64,000 bases of DNA from Rhizobium sullae (GCF_900169785.1 NZ_FWER01000006.1:1-64000), one strand, 5' to 3'; counted from the first letter of the stretch, positions 9,007 to 17,438 are shown. The notes: a model not told the origin generated them from the letters alone. A program made the numbers and translations.

Positions 9007-9809
9007 AACACGCTCCCAAGAACAAGAATAATATATGCATCAATGCTCCAGAAAGAACGATGACATGTGAAAACTACTGAAACTAACAGAGCTTTTTCGA
9101 TTTTCGTCCTGAAACAGATTTGGTAGTTTCTAATACCGACCCGGTTCCTGCGTTGCGATATCCGGTCGTCCGGAAACTATTCAATTCGTCCATTTCTTAC
9201 AGATATCGGCAGCCATTCGTTTGGAGGCGTCGGGCACAACAGGAGGATCGCACGCCTGGACGCAGATCGAGACCCAGGGCGGCCCTCAAATTTTACCGCC
9301 CTACAACACTCGAAGCTCTTGTAAGAAAGCTCTGAAGCCCCCAGCAAGCAGCTTTTCGGGGCGTGCGCCGGCACTCAAGCAATCCCGTCGCTGAAGTCAA
9401 AACCAATGCAACTGTAGGCCTTTACCACTGGACCGGAATGCCCGTTCATGGGTGGGTGGTTCAGAATAGGGCGGATAATGAGAGAGCACGCCTTGATTTG
9501 GTGCGACAGAGGCACAGTTCGACATGATGGCGAAATTTTCGGCGCCTAACGCCTCAATCGGGGCCTGAAGCAAAAGAGCAGTTCAAAGCAAAACGGCGGT
9601 GGGCATGCTTCAATTGGATTTCCTGAATCTTTACATCGTAATATTTCTGAATTCCTTGCCTATCTGCGTGATATGGGCGGAGGTTGTCGGGACTCATTGG
9701 GATTTCATACCTTCGCAGATTTCGCAGGCGGGCAAGGACGGCTCTGCGATGCTGACTACCACGGCTATAGGGCGCGACGTTTCCGCATTTCGGGTCTTGG
9801 CTGGGGGCA
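9007..9809. other. Divergent regulatory region between uxs1 and the CuxR-like gene
   Basis: An 800-bp stretch without a supportable gene; short frames here have no family resemblance. The part nearest uxs1 is AT-rich and contains two CTGAAAC direct repeats, listed separately. In S. meliloti the corresponding region is bound by CuxR (recalled). I see no hairpin or tRNA in it. Confidence 0.5.
9077..9115 (+). promoter_or_regulatory. Direct repeat CTGAAAC, candidate activator site
   Basis: CTGAAAC occurs at 9077-9083 and 9109-9115, exactly 32 bp apart (three helical turns), about 70-110 bp upstream of the uxs1 start. AraC-family activators usually bind direct repeats on one DNA face upstream of the promoter. 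The repeat is short and the assignment is inference. Confidence 0.3.
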
Positions 9810-10949
9810 ATGATGTCGGATAATGACGATGACCGCCATTCAGAGCCGGATTTCGTAGAACGACGTCGCTGGCCGCGCGTGTCGCAAGATCCCCCCGGGG
9901 AGCATGATGTGAAAAAAACCGTCTTGGTTCCGCTGGTTTTTGAGACGGAGAGCCTTCCACCATACCAGCAGTTTCCGGCCTGGCAGGAGCACATGGCGGT
10001 ATTGTCGGATACGCGTCTGCCAGACAATGTTCATCCCGACGATGGATTTGTCGCCCGGCAAGCTGTGTGGAATCTGGGCGGTATGCTGTTGCTGCAACAA
10101 ACCATTCCGGCTTTCAGTTATGAACGCTCGCCAGACACGGTGCGTTTCAGTCCGATAGACCATTGGCAGATCACCTTTCTCCGTGCCGGTCGCACTTGGA
10201 CCGGCAATGCTGGACGTGTTGTGCAAAATGAACCAGGCATGATTGAAGTTCGCTCACTCGGTCATCCGTTTAGCGGGCGAGCATTAGCAACGGATTCGGT
10301 GAGTTTGATCGTTCCGGTCGACCTGTTTGCTGATCGAGGTGGCCTGACCACGGCAAGCAATAACGTCGTTTTGGGTGGACACAGAGCCAAATTGCTAATC
10401 GATCATCTGTCGAGCGTTGAAACCAATCTCGATCGCTTCACGCATGACGACCTTCAGGGCGTTAAGGACCGCTTGCGGGAAATGGTTTTCGACACGATCA
10501 CACCTTTGGTGGACCGTGATGGCGGCAACGATCAGATTTCGCAAATAGGATTGATGACGCGGGCGAGACGCTTCATTCTGAGCAATCTTGCCTCGCCCCA
10601 CCTGACACCGGATGCTCTCGGCCGGGAACTGGCGATCTCGAGGACGCGGCTCTATGAACTTTTCGAAACGTCCGGTGGCGTTGCGAACTATATTCGCCGA
10701 CGGCGCCTGTCCGCAGCTCATGCAATGTTGGCGGATCCTTCAGACACCCGAAAGATCGCCGAAGTTGGTTTAGCAATCGGTTTCGATTCAGCAGCGAACT
10801 TTAGTCGCGCTTTCACGCAGCAGTTCGGGTACAGCCCGAGCAACATACACAAGCGGACGTCCGGGGACCACACGCGCCCGGATTGGCAAACGGATAAAAA
10901 GCCAAAGGTCACATTCGAAAGCTTGCTGCGAACTCTCGGACTCTTTTGA
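9810..10949 (+). CDS. cuxR: AraC-family activator with PilZ-like RxxxR motif (CuxR-like)
   Basis: A 379-residue AraC-family regulator. The C-terminal double helix-turn-helix covers about residues 265-352 (LTPDALGRELAISRTRLYE; KIAEVGLAIGFDSAANFSRAF). The middle is a cupin-like ligand domain (IDHWQITFLRAGRTWTGNAG). Near the N-terminus lies ERRRWPRV, with R19 and R23 forming the RxxxR motif that PilZ proteins use to hold c-di-GMP. S. meliloti CuxR is an AraC-type activator that binds c-di-GMP in a PilZ-like way and switches on the uxs1-uxe operon for an arabinose-containing polysaccharide. The divergent position next to uxs1 and this motif make orthology likely. A second PilZ motif is not obvious by eye. 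Confidence 0.8.
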   Translation: MMSDNDDDRHSEPDFVERRRWPRVSQDPPGEHDVKKTVLVPLVFETESLPPYQQFPAWQEHMAVLSDTRLPDNVHPDDGFVARQAVWNLGGMLLLQQTIPAFSYERSPDTVRFSPIDHWQITFLRAGRTWTGNAGRVVQNEPGMIEVRSLGHPFSGRALATDSVSLIVPVDLFADRGGLTTASNNVVLGGHRAKLLIDHLSSVETNLDRFTHDDLQGVKDRLREMVFDTITPLVDRDGGNDQISQIGLMTRARRFILSNLASPHLTPDALGRELAISRTRLYELFETSGGVANYIRRRRLSAAHAMLADPSDTRKIAEVGLAIGFDSAANFSRAFTQQFGYSPSNIHKRTSGDHTRPDWQTDKKPKVTFESLLRTLGLF

Positions 10950-11300
10950 GGCGCGCATTCCAGAGGCCTCAACACACCTTCTGCTTGAGCACCCGCAGGA
11001 CGTGTCTCGCGTATCGTTGAACCATCCTGCCACAAATCCTGCCGGTTGTGCCGGCAGAGTTGCCGATGCCGTAAACTGGCAACGAAAGCCGACGTTTTTA
11101 TTGCGTCAGATGGACCTCGGTTGTCGGCTGGACGGCTAACTGTTTTCCTCGACTCCCGGGGCGCTATCAGCTTTGATGTCTGGATCGATGCGCGCAAGAG
11201 CGGGCACCATCACCGGCACTCCAAGGCGCCATGAAAGCGAGCGCGATCCCACTCACCCCGGACATGACAACGCCGATGACGATCGCCGCAGGTTGGCGAT
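10950..11300. other. Intergenic stretch, nothing recognised
   Basis: About 350 bp after the AraC regulator. Frames on both strands are short and basic, without family resemblance. The region begins a patch of gene fragments that runs to about 12.4 kb. Confidence 0.4.
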
Positions 11301-11444
11301 CTACCGGCCCGACCTCTTTTTGCGGGCGGCGAAGGCCTTCTCCCTGAAGCGGCTTTCGAGCTTCTTGCATTGACGGCTAATGCCCTCGGACTTCTGGCGC
11401 GCCTTGTTCACCGGCGGCTTCTCATAGGCTTGCCGCAATCGCAT
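11301..11444 (-). pseudogene. Fragment resembling the C-terminus of ribosomal protein S21
   Basis: A 47-codon minus-strand frame contains YEKPPVNKARQKSEGISR followed by a basic tail (REKAFAARKKRSGR). This resembles the C-terminal half of alphaproteobacterial S21 (YEKPxxxRARxKAEAxRR). The N-terminal S21 half does not continue upstream in any frame I can follow, so it looks like a remnant. A basic peptide resemblance this short can mislead. Confidence 0.3.
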
Positions 11445-11461
11445 CGAGGACGTCCGTCGTT

Positions 11462-11486
11462 GGGAAGCGCCGCGTCAGCGCTTCCC
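11462..11486. repeat. 9-bp perfect inverted repeat
   Basis: GGGAAGCGC at 11462-11470 and GCGCTTCCC at 11478-11486 with a 7-nt loop. It lies about 60 bp beyond the stop codon of the GlsB-type gene on the minus strand, a possible terminator position, but no T-run follows. Confidence 0.5.
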
Positions 11487-11548
11487 TTGATGCTGCCTCA
11501 ACCAGGCAACAATGTGCACTGAAGTCTGCTCTGGCAGGTTCAAGAGCA

Positions 11549-11803
11549 TTAAGCTCGTTTCAGCAGCCTAATCGCCAGCAAGAGAACAATCGCGCCGATC
11601 ATCGGGTGAATAATGGCGCCGATGTAACCGGCGCCAATGTTGACACCGACGCGAGGCAGTAGCCATCCGGCGATGAAAGCTCCGATGACACCGACAACAA
11701 TGTTCCCCAGCAATCCGAAGCCGAAGCCCTTGACGATCAACCCGGCCAACCAACCGGCAACAGCGCCTATCAGCAGAAATATGATTAAGCTCTCAAGTCC
11801 CAT
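11549..11803 (-). CDS. GlsB/YeaQ/YmgE-type small membrane protein
   Basis: An 84-residue, very hydrophobic protein with three membrane segments and repeated glycines (IGAVAGWLAGLIVKGFGFG, LGNIVVGVIGAFIAGWLLP, HPMIGAIVLLLAIRLL). This is the transglycosylase-associated/GlsB family, small inner-membrane proteins linked to envelope stress; the molecular activity is not known. The ATG at 11803 follows a GGAG ribosome binding site; a 12-residue longer form from 11839 is less likely. It stands alone among mobile-element debris. Confidence 0.85.
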   Translation of the reverse strand: MGLESLIIFLLIGAVAGWLAGLIVKGFGFGLLGNIVVGVIGAFIAGWLLPRVGVNIGAGYIGAIIHPMIGAIVLLLAIRLLKRA

Positions 11804-11844
11804 TTGCGCTCCGGATCGTGGCGCTGGATTTACCGACATCGCAT

Positions 11845-12156
11845 ATGATGATGACCGGGAACAATGATGAATTCACCGCCCGTATGTTTAATGCGATTAA
11901 CAGTATGATGCTCGATATGCTGGCGGCAATTGCGCGCAAAGATTATGACGACCGACGTAAACGGCAGGCACAAGGTATCGCCAAGGCGAAAGAGCGAGGC
12001 CTCTATCGGGGACGCCCGGAAGATAAGAGCCGAAACCAGGCAATTGAGCAAATGCTGACGAATGGACAAAGCTGGAACAGTATCGTCAATGCGACTGGAT
12101 GTTCACGATCTACATTGAGCCGCCTTGCGAAGCGCTTGGTCACTGATGAAACGTAA
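11845..12156 (+). pseudogene. C-terminal fragment of a serine recombinase (resolvase)
   Basis: About 103 codons match the end of a Tn-type resolvase: the long E-helix region (FNAINSMMLDMLAAIARKDY, then DDRRKRQAQGIAKAKERG), the RGRPED hinge and the small DNA-binding helix-turn-helix (SWNSIVNATGCSRSTLSRLA). The whole catalytic N-terminal domain with its active serine is missing. It could be the resolvase of the Tn3-type element whose transposase tail survives at 0.5-0.87 kb, but that link is inference. Confidence 0.75.
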
Positions 12157-12240
12157 CGTTTACCGTTTGTTCTTTGAGTTGGCCAAATATGCAGCTTCGA
12201 GCCGACAGGGCCCACCCAGCAACAGCTCGTCGACCTCGAC

Positions 12241-12328
12241 CATCACCTGAATGCGCAGCCACGCAAAATGCCTCGGCTACAAAACACCGGCCGAAGTGTT
12301 CATCGCCCATTTGCGGGAATGTGGCTGA
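12241..12328 (+). pseudogene. C-terminal fragment of an IS30-type transposase
   Basis: Read with one frame change at the AAAA at 12265-12268, the sequence gives LNAQPRK then CLGYKTPAEVFIAHLRE and a stop at 12326-12328. This is the usual end of IS30-family transposases (LNxRPRKxLGxKTPAEVF). Only about 30 residues remain and they are frameshifted, so it is debris. It lies between the resolvase tail and the toxin gene. Confidence 0.6.
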
Positions 12329-12405
12329 TCCCCTACCCTGTAATCCGGCCTGTCGCACTTGGCGTCGATTCTCCAAAAAAAAAGACAGACGACTGTTGCC
12401 GTCGT

Positions 12406-12837
12406 TCACTCGCTACGTTGCGCCGGGGTATGGCGCTGAGCCCGCGCCAATTCGACGAAGCGGCGCTTAACCTCGTCAAACAGTGCCGGTGGTAATGGCC
12501 CATAATAGCCTGTCTCGCTATCGACCGCTCGAATGTCCGGACCGGGCCAGACAAAGCGGTTGCTCTCGGTCAAAATGATCCACGACCGCTCGTCGTCGAG
12601 ACCAAGACGCCTCTTGGTGGCCGGTGGCAACTCGATGGCCTCAGCGGCGTCGGAGGGCGGCGTGTGCGTGATCGGCAGTACGCGAACCACCCGCGTTCCG
12701 TCCTCGAGCATCGACACCAGCGCCAACACCAAGCAAGGGCGGTCCTTGTCGCCCTCTTCGCGGCCTTGAAGGTATTGCCAGTGCCAGAGATAGGAATAAC
12801 GAAAGACCCAGCCGATCTTGGGATCAATCGGCAGCAT
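12406..12837 (-). CDS. PemK/MazF-like toxin
   Basis: A 143-residue protein that follows, with a 14-bp overlap, a Phd-type antitoxin gene. The segments DRPCLVLALV, VRVLPITHTPPS and SWIILTESNRFVWPGPDIR fit PemK/MazF-like endoribonuclease toxins, with a core of small beta strands and an early Arg-Pro-Cys turn. By family knowledge such proteins cleave mRNA when their antitoxin is degraded. The order antitoxin then toxin, and the overlap, support the pairing. A Phd partner with a PemK-like toxin is a common mixed pairing in alphaproteobacteria. Catalytic residues cannot be assigned with certainty by eye. Confidence 0.75.
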   Translation of the reverse strand: MLPIDPKIGWVFRYSYLWHWQYLQGREEGDKDRPCLVLALVSMLEDGTRVVRVLPITHTPPSDAAEAIELPPATKRRLGLDDERSWIILTESNRFVWPGPDIRAVDSETGYYGPLPPALFDEVKRRFVELARAQRHTPAQRSE

Positions 12838-13102
12838 TCTTACCCGTCAGCAGCTCGGCATTGAGATCATCGAGGTCGCCATCCATCTCGGCTGCCTCAA
12901 CCGCTGCAAGATCGTCTTCGGTCAGAGCCGCGGAGGCCTCGACGCGACGATCACGGCGCGCCAGACGGAGATAGTCTTCATAGGCTAGCAGCACCGTGCG
13001 CGGCCGGCCGTTCTTAGTGATGATTACCGGTTCACGCACGGCCGCGTCCTGAAAAGCACCGAAATTCTTGGATACCGCTGCGGCCGTAACTGTCGATGTC
13101 AT
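12824..13102 (-). CDS. Phd/YefM-type antitoxin
   Basis: A 92-residue protein. The N-terminal half has the Phd/YefM fold pattern (VSKNFGAFQDAAVREPVIIT, then KNGRPRTVLLAYEDYLRL), which dimerises and binds operator DNA. The acidic C-terminal tail (TEDDLAAVEAAEMDGDLDDL) is typical of the toxin-neutralising part. AAGGAG precedes the ATG. It overlaps the downstream toxin gene by 14 bp, so translation is coupled. Palindromes just upstream are candidate autoregulatory operators. Confidence 0.85.
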   Translation of the reverse strand: MTSTVTAAAVSKNFGAFQDAAVREPVIITKNGRPRTVLLAYEDYLRLARRDRRVEASAALTEDDLAAVEAAEMDGDLDDLNAELLTGKNAAD

Positions 13103-13427
13103 CTTGAAAACTCCTTTTTCCGGAATATACGGGATTTCCGTAATTTTTCAAGGATACGAATTGCCGAAATAGCAAGGTGCCCTTCAGTGGGGCATAGAAG
13201 ATATATCTGCTATCAACGGCGCTTCACAAACGATCCGTAGTGAAAGGAAGCGTGACGTAGGTGCCCATGGACAAACCTGGACCGCCAGCCACGGACCCAT
13301 CGCTGCAACATTTGCTGAAGTTCGTTCGCCCTTGCCGAATTGACGCCATTCACCAAAGCAGCCGCTTTCTCTCCCCGGCCGCATGTCCGCTTCCAAGGGG
13401 AAAGCGGTGCCTTCCATCACGCCGGTG
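13103..13427. other. Toxin-antitoxin promoter region and gap
   Basis: Apart from the palindromes at 13118-13141, this 325-bp stretch between the antitoxin start and the end of the TPR regulator shows no gene with family resemblance. The AT-rich segment 13111-13160 stands out from the GC-rich surroundings and fits a promoter for the toxin-antitoxin operon. Confidence 0.4.
13118..13141 (-). promoter_or_regulatory. Candidate autoregulatory operator of the toxin-antitoxin pair
   Basis: TTCCGGAA (13118-13125, a perfect 8-bp palindrome) is followed by ACGG...CCGT (13129-13141). Both lie in an AT-rich stretch 16-39 bp upstream of the antitoxin ATG. Phd-type antitoxins commonly repress their own promoter by binding short palindromes in this position. 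The assignment is by position and symmetry only. Confidence 0.45.
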
Positions 13428-14954
13428 TCACTCCGGAAGACCGGCCTTGCGATAGCCATCAACGAAATGCTCAAGCATCGCACCGTCGCGGAACGGCTCC
13501 GTCGCGGCCCAGTGGCGGATTGTGAAATGCGGATTGCCGACGAGGAACAGTTCGGCCTCTGCGCGCGCCTCATCGAGCCGGCCGAGTTGCGCAAGGCTTG
13601 CTGCCAGGAATCGGCGTGAGCTCGTACGATAAGTCTCGTCCCTGCGCAGTGTCTCGACCGCGGCCTCGTAGTCGCGGGCCGCATATTGCGCCTGGCCGAG
13701 CGTCAGATAATACCAGCTTGCCGGAAACGGATTCAGCCGGAACGCCTTGCGAATGTGCTCAAGGCCCTCATTGACGCGCCCGGCCAGGATCGCGATGTCG
13801 GATAATGCCGCCCAGGCGTCGGCCTCGTTCGGGTCGAGCGCGATCGAGGTGGTGAATTCCGTATCCGCCTCGGTGAAGCGACGCTCATAGGCAAGCAGAT
13901 ACGCCAGGACCCAGCGGCAGCCGGCGTCGTTGGGATCGAGCGCTACGGCCGTGCGCGCCAGTTCCAAGGCAGCGCTACGGGTCGATTCGGTTGGTCCGCC
14001 GGAGTGTATCCATCCCATCCAGTGGTTCATGGCGAGCCAGCGATATGCCTCGGCGTAATCAGGATCGAGCGAAACCGCGCGCGTGAGCATCAGATGCGCT
14101 TCCCGCGCCGACTGCGGCGAGTCATCCATCAGCTTGCGCGCCCGCACGCAGAGATCGTAAGCCTCGAGATTTTTGGGCCGGTTGCGCGGCGGCGGTGCAC
14201 GCAGCCGGCCGAGCAGCGCCTCCACGATCTTGGCCGTCACTTCGTCCTGAACGGCAAAGATATCGTCGAGGCTGCGATCGAAGCGTTCCGCCCATAGATG
14301 ATCGCCACTCACCGTGTCGACCAACTGCGCGTTGATGCGTACGCGCCCAGCGGCGCGTCGGGCGCTTCCCTCCAGCAGGTAGCGCACGCCAAGGTCCTCG
14401 GCGATCCCGCGCACGTCCATCGCCTTACCTTTGTAGGCAAAGGCCGAGTTACGTGCGATGACGAACAGGCCGGATATCCTGGACAAGTCGGTGATCAGGT
14501 CTTCGGTCAACCCATCCGCGAAGGATTCCTGCTCGGGATCGTTGCTGATATTCACGAAGGGCAGCACGGCTACCGATGGTTTGCTGGGCAGCGGCAAAGG
14601 TTTTCGCTTCGCGCCACCGAGCTGTTCGACGGTGCCTAAGAAGCGGTAGCCGACGCGCGGAACCGTGGCGATCCATTCACCGCCCCCCTTTCCGGCATCG
14701 GCCGGACCAAGCAGCTTCCGGAGTTGCGCGATCTGGACAGTGAGGTTGCCTTCCTCGACCGCCCTGCCCGGCCACGCCGCATCCATCAACTCGGCCTTGC
14801 CCAGGATTTCGCCGGGTCGTCCGACGAGCGCTGCAAGCAGCCTCAGCCCGCGGTAGCCAATGGCGACGGGGATATCGTTCCGAAGGAGCGTTCCCGCACC
14901 GGAATCAAGCACGAACGGACCAAAGGCAAAGCGCGATCCCTGCATACGGCGCAT
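13428..14954 (-). CDS. Winged-helix regulator with TPR domain
   Basis: A 508-residue protein. Residues about 8-105 form an OmpR/ToxR-type DNA-binding domain (LRNDIPVAIGYRGLRLLAAL; LMDAAWPGRAVEEGNLTVQI; ATVPRVGYRFLG). Then comes the segment PSVAVLPFVNIS with DGLTEDLITDLSRI, typical of rhizobial HilA/CadC-like regulators annotated as adenylate-cyclase-related. From about residue 265 several TPR repeats follow (SLDPDYAEAYRWLAMNHW; LDPNEADAWAALSDIA). No membrane helix is seen, so it is probably cytoplasmic. It is divergent from the MFS gene, suggesting control of that exporter. The ligand is unknown. Confidence 0.75.
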   Translation of the reverse strand: MRRMQGSRFAFGPFVLDSGAGTLLRNDIPVAIGYRGLRLLAALVGRPGEILGKAELMDAAWPGRAVEEGNLTVQIAQLRKLLGPADAGKGGGEWIATVPRVGYRFLGTVEQLGGAKRKPLPLPSKPSVAVLPFVNISNDPEQESFADGLTEDLITDLSRISGLFVIARNSAFAYKGKAMDVRGIAEDLGVRYLLEGSARRAAGRVRINAQLVDTVSGDHLWAERFDRSLDDIFAVQDEVTAKIVEALLGRLRAPPPRNRPKNLEAYDLCVRARKLMDDSPQSAREAHLMLTRAVSLDPDYAEAYRWLAMNHWMGWIHSGGPTESTRSAALELARTAVALDPNDAGCRWVLAYLLAYERRFTEADTEFTTSIALDPNEADAWAALSDIAILAGRVNEGLEHIRKAFRLNPFPASWYYLTLGQAQYAARDYEAAVETLRRDETYRTSSRRFLAASLAQLGRLDEARAEAELFLVGNPHFTIRHWAATEPFRDGAMLEHFVDGYRKAGLPE

Positions 14955-15045
14955 CCATAGCCGGTTTGGAAATTTTTGAGAACTATTTGGGAGAGCTTAA
15001 TTACGACGCTGTTCGGATCCTGCAGAATTCATCCTCTTTCAGGTC

Positions 15046-15058
15046 GGGGCCCGGCCCC
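15046..15058. repeat. Short interrupted palindrome in the divergent promoter
   Basis: GGGGCC and GGCCCC separated by one C, 25-37 bp upstream of the MFS start and within the space shared with the divergent regulator. It is a possible operator, but in GC-rich DNA such palindromes occur by chance. Confidence 0.25.
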
Positions 15059-15083
15059 CTTTACCCCCGTATGGAGGTTTGCC

Positions 15084-16277
15084 ATGCACGATACCCCCAC
15101 CCTTGCATCGGCCCGGTCTGCGACGGCGCAACCGGGAACGCCTGTGGGGATTCCATGGGCCGCGATGGCGGGCATCATCGCGACCGTCACGGTGTTCGCC
15201 GTGGCACAGGGGCTCACCTATCCGCTGCTCAGCTTTATCCTGGAGCGGCAGGGGACGACGTCCGGCCTGATCGGCTTGTCGTCGGCGATGACGGCGCTGG
15301 GTTTTATTGTATCCGCGTCCTTCATTCCGGCGCTGGCGCGGCGCGTAGGCGGGGCGCGGCTAGCGATCTTGTGTTCGGTCCTGGCCGCGCTCACCCTGAT
15401 CGCGATTGCCTGGACGCAGGACGTCTGGACCTGGATGCCGCTGCGCTTCCTGCTCGGCTTCTTCGCCAATCCGCTTTACGTGATCAGCGAAACCTGGCTG
15501 ATCTCGATCACGCCCGCGCCACGCCGGGGCCGCATCATGGGCCTCTATTCATCGATCGTTTCCGGTGGCTTCGCTATCGGCCCGCTGTCGCTCGGCCTGG
15601 TCGGCACACAGGGTTGGCCGCCCTTCACGGTCGGCATCGTGGCCTTCCTTGTCTGCGGCCTGATCGTGCTTGCGGTCGTGCCGCGCCTGCCGAAGACGCC
15701 GCATGAAGGCACGGCAACATCGGTCGGCGGCTTCCTTACACTGGCGCCGCTTCTATCGTTCGCGGTTTTCACTGCTGCCGCCTTCGAGCAGATCCTGCTT
15801 TCCTTGTTCGCGGTCTATGGCGCCGCGCTCGGCAGCGCCGAGGAGCGGATCGCTTCGCTCATCACGTGTTTCATAGCAGGCAATGCCGTACTGCAGATTT
15901 TGCTTGGGCGCGTGGCCGAACGGTTTGGCTCGACGCAGTCCATGTTATTCTGTGCCCTTGCTTCGCTGGCCGGCTGCCTGCTGCTGCCGCCGCTCTTCAC
16001 CTCGTGGCTCATCTGGCCGCTCGTTTTCGTCTTAGGCGGGGTCTCGTTCGGGATCTACACCATGTCGCTGATTCAACTCGGCGAGCGTTTCACCGGTCAA
16101 GTCTTGATCGCTGGCAACGCGGCCTTCGCGTTCGCATGGGGCGTCGGCGGCATCGTGGGCTCGCCCGCGACAGGATTGGCGATGCAACTGATCGGACATC
16201 AAGGGCTGCCCTCGTCCCTGGGCCTGCTGTGCTGTGTACTCGCGGCGCTTCTGATGGCGCGGAGACGGCGGGTCTGA
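15084..16277 (+). CDS. MFS transporter
   Basis: A 397-residue major facilitator superfamily protein with 12 predicted membrane segments. Seen: helix 1 IIATVTVFAVAQGLTYPLLS, the helix 2-3 loop IPALARRVGG, and the helix 4-5 region TPAPRRGRIMGLYSSIVSGG. The overall pattern resembles the YcaD-like MFS group; substrate is not predictable. The ATG at 15084 has GGAGG upstream, and a longer frame from 14976 is rejected. A 47-bp piece of its 3' end (16204-16250) is repeated at 17439-17485 with 41 identical bases. It is divergent from the TPR regulator. Confidence 0.85.
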   Translation: MHDTPTLASARSATAQPGTPVGIPWAAMAGIIATVTVFAVAQGLTYPLLSFILERQGTTSGLIGLSSAMTALGFIVSASFIPALARRVGGARLAILCSVLAALTLIAIAWTQDVWTWMPLRFLLGFFANPLYVISETWLISITPAPRRGRIMGLYSSIVSGGFAIGPLSLGLVGTQGWPPFTVGIVAFLVCGLIVLAVVPRLPKTPHEGTATSVGGFLTLAPLLSFAVFTAAAFEQILLSLFAVYGAALGSAEERIASLITCFIAGNAVLQILLGRVAERFGSTQSMLFCALASLAGCLLLPPLFTSWLIWPLVFVLGGVSFGIYTMSLIQLGERFTGQVLIAGNAAFAFAWGVGGIVGSPATGLAMQLIGHQGLPSSLGLLCCVLAALLMARRRRV

Positions 16278-16439
16278 TCGAGCCACTTGCCTCGTGGCGC
16301 GTCGATGGGATGCCGGGCTTCCACCACTAGCGAGGGATGATCGGGAACGCCGTTGCTGGCGGCACTCCAACGCGCCCGCTGCTCCAGCCCGGTGCGATCG
16401 AAAGCCTTCAACAATTACCTGGGCCGCCATTGATCGATG

Positions 16440-17285
16440 CTATAGTCGGCTGAGCAACTCCGACTTCTTGGTCTCGAATTCCTGATCCGTGAGAATGCCT
16501 TTCGCATGAAGTGCTGCGAGGCGTTCGATCTTGTCGAAGACGTCCTCATCGGGCCGAAGCGCCTCCGGTGCTGGACGCGCCGCTTGTTGTGGCTCGGCGG
16601 CTCCCGGCGCAGGCGATTCGAATATCGCCGGCGCAGCCGAGGGAGCGGATGTTCCGCTAGCCGGCATGTCCGCCGGTTCCGTGCCGTCCTGGCGGACCAC
16701 ATCCAGTTCCGAAATTCTCACCGGCCCATGCTGAGAGGTAAAGCTCAGCGACTGGTCGCCACTTTGCTGTTGCGAAAAACCGCCAATGCGATGGTCCTTC
16801 GTGTCATAGACCGTAACCTGGCCGCCGACATCGATCGCCAGCCGCCGGATTGTCGGGAAAAAGGCGTAGCGCAGGTCATTCTGCGCCCCGGTCGAGGCAG
16901 GATGCCCGAATTCCTCGGGCCACCAGTTCCCGGCCGACAGCGCCCCGGGCACGAACAGGCTGACGCCGCCGCCCTGACCTTGATATTGGGACTGGTGCGA
17001 CGTCTGTGAGCCTCGCAAATCCATGCCGCGCACCAAGGCTGCAAGCTCGGAACATATCCCGGCCACGTTTGCCTTCAGCGCATTGTTGAACATGTCGCCG
17101 ACCATGATCATGCCGCCCTGCGACCATTGCCCCATCCCACCCAGATCGGGATGGTTGAACTGGGCCTGGGTCGCCTGCCCGGCGATAATCGCCATCAAAA
17201 GGTGCTCGACCGCGCCAGGGCTGACCCCGTACCGCGCTGCAATCCCTTCCAGGGTCCGTCGGCCCTCTTCACTGAGTTGTCTCAT
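16440..17285 (-). CDS. SHOCT-domain protein
   Basis: A 281-residue protein. The C-terminal part (about residues 245-281: DKIERLAALHAKGILTDQEF, then KKSELLSRL) is a SHOCT domain, a short helical module thought to aid oligomerisation. The N-terminal part starts with SEEGRRTLEGIAARYGVSPG, a helix-turn-helix-like segment. The middle is Gln/Gly/Ser-rich (QTSHQSQYQGQGGG), followed by a predicted beta-rich domain (IRRLAIDVGGQVTVYDTKDH). A proline/alanine linker joins the SHOCT part. The cellular role is unknown. The start at 17285 is chosen where the conserved-looking sequence begins; the frame stays open to 17516. It lies between the MFS gene and a copy of the MFS 3' end. Confidence 0.75.
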   Translation of the reverse strand: MRQLSEEGRRTLEGIAARYGVSPGAVEHLLMAIIAGQATQAQFNHPDLGGMGQWSQGGMIMVGDMFNNALKANVAGICSELAALVRGMDLRGSQTSHQSQYQGQGGGVSLFVPGALSAGNWWPEEFGHPASTGAQNDLRYAFFPTIRRLAIDVGGQVTVYDTKDHRIGGFSQQQSGDQSLSFTSQHGPVRISELDVVRQDGTEPADMPASGTSAPSAAPAIFESPAPGAAEPQQAARPAPEALRPDEDVFDKIERLAALHAKGILTDQEFETKKSELLSRL

Positions 17286-17438
17286 CGTGATCGCCCTTGC
17301 CTGATGAAGATTGCGGCCACGCCGTGCCGTGCCGGCGCATCCCCGTTGCAAGTGATCTAGCACGCGCCGCTCCGGGTTGACAGGGGCCCCGCACCGGCCC
17401 GCGTGCTGAGCGTGAGAACCTTGGATAATGCGACGTGA

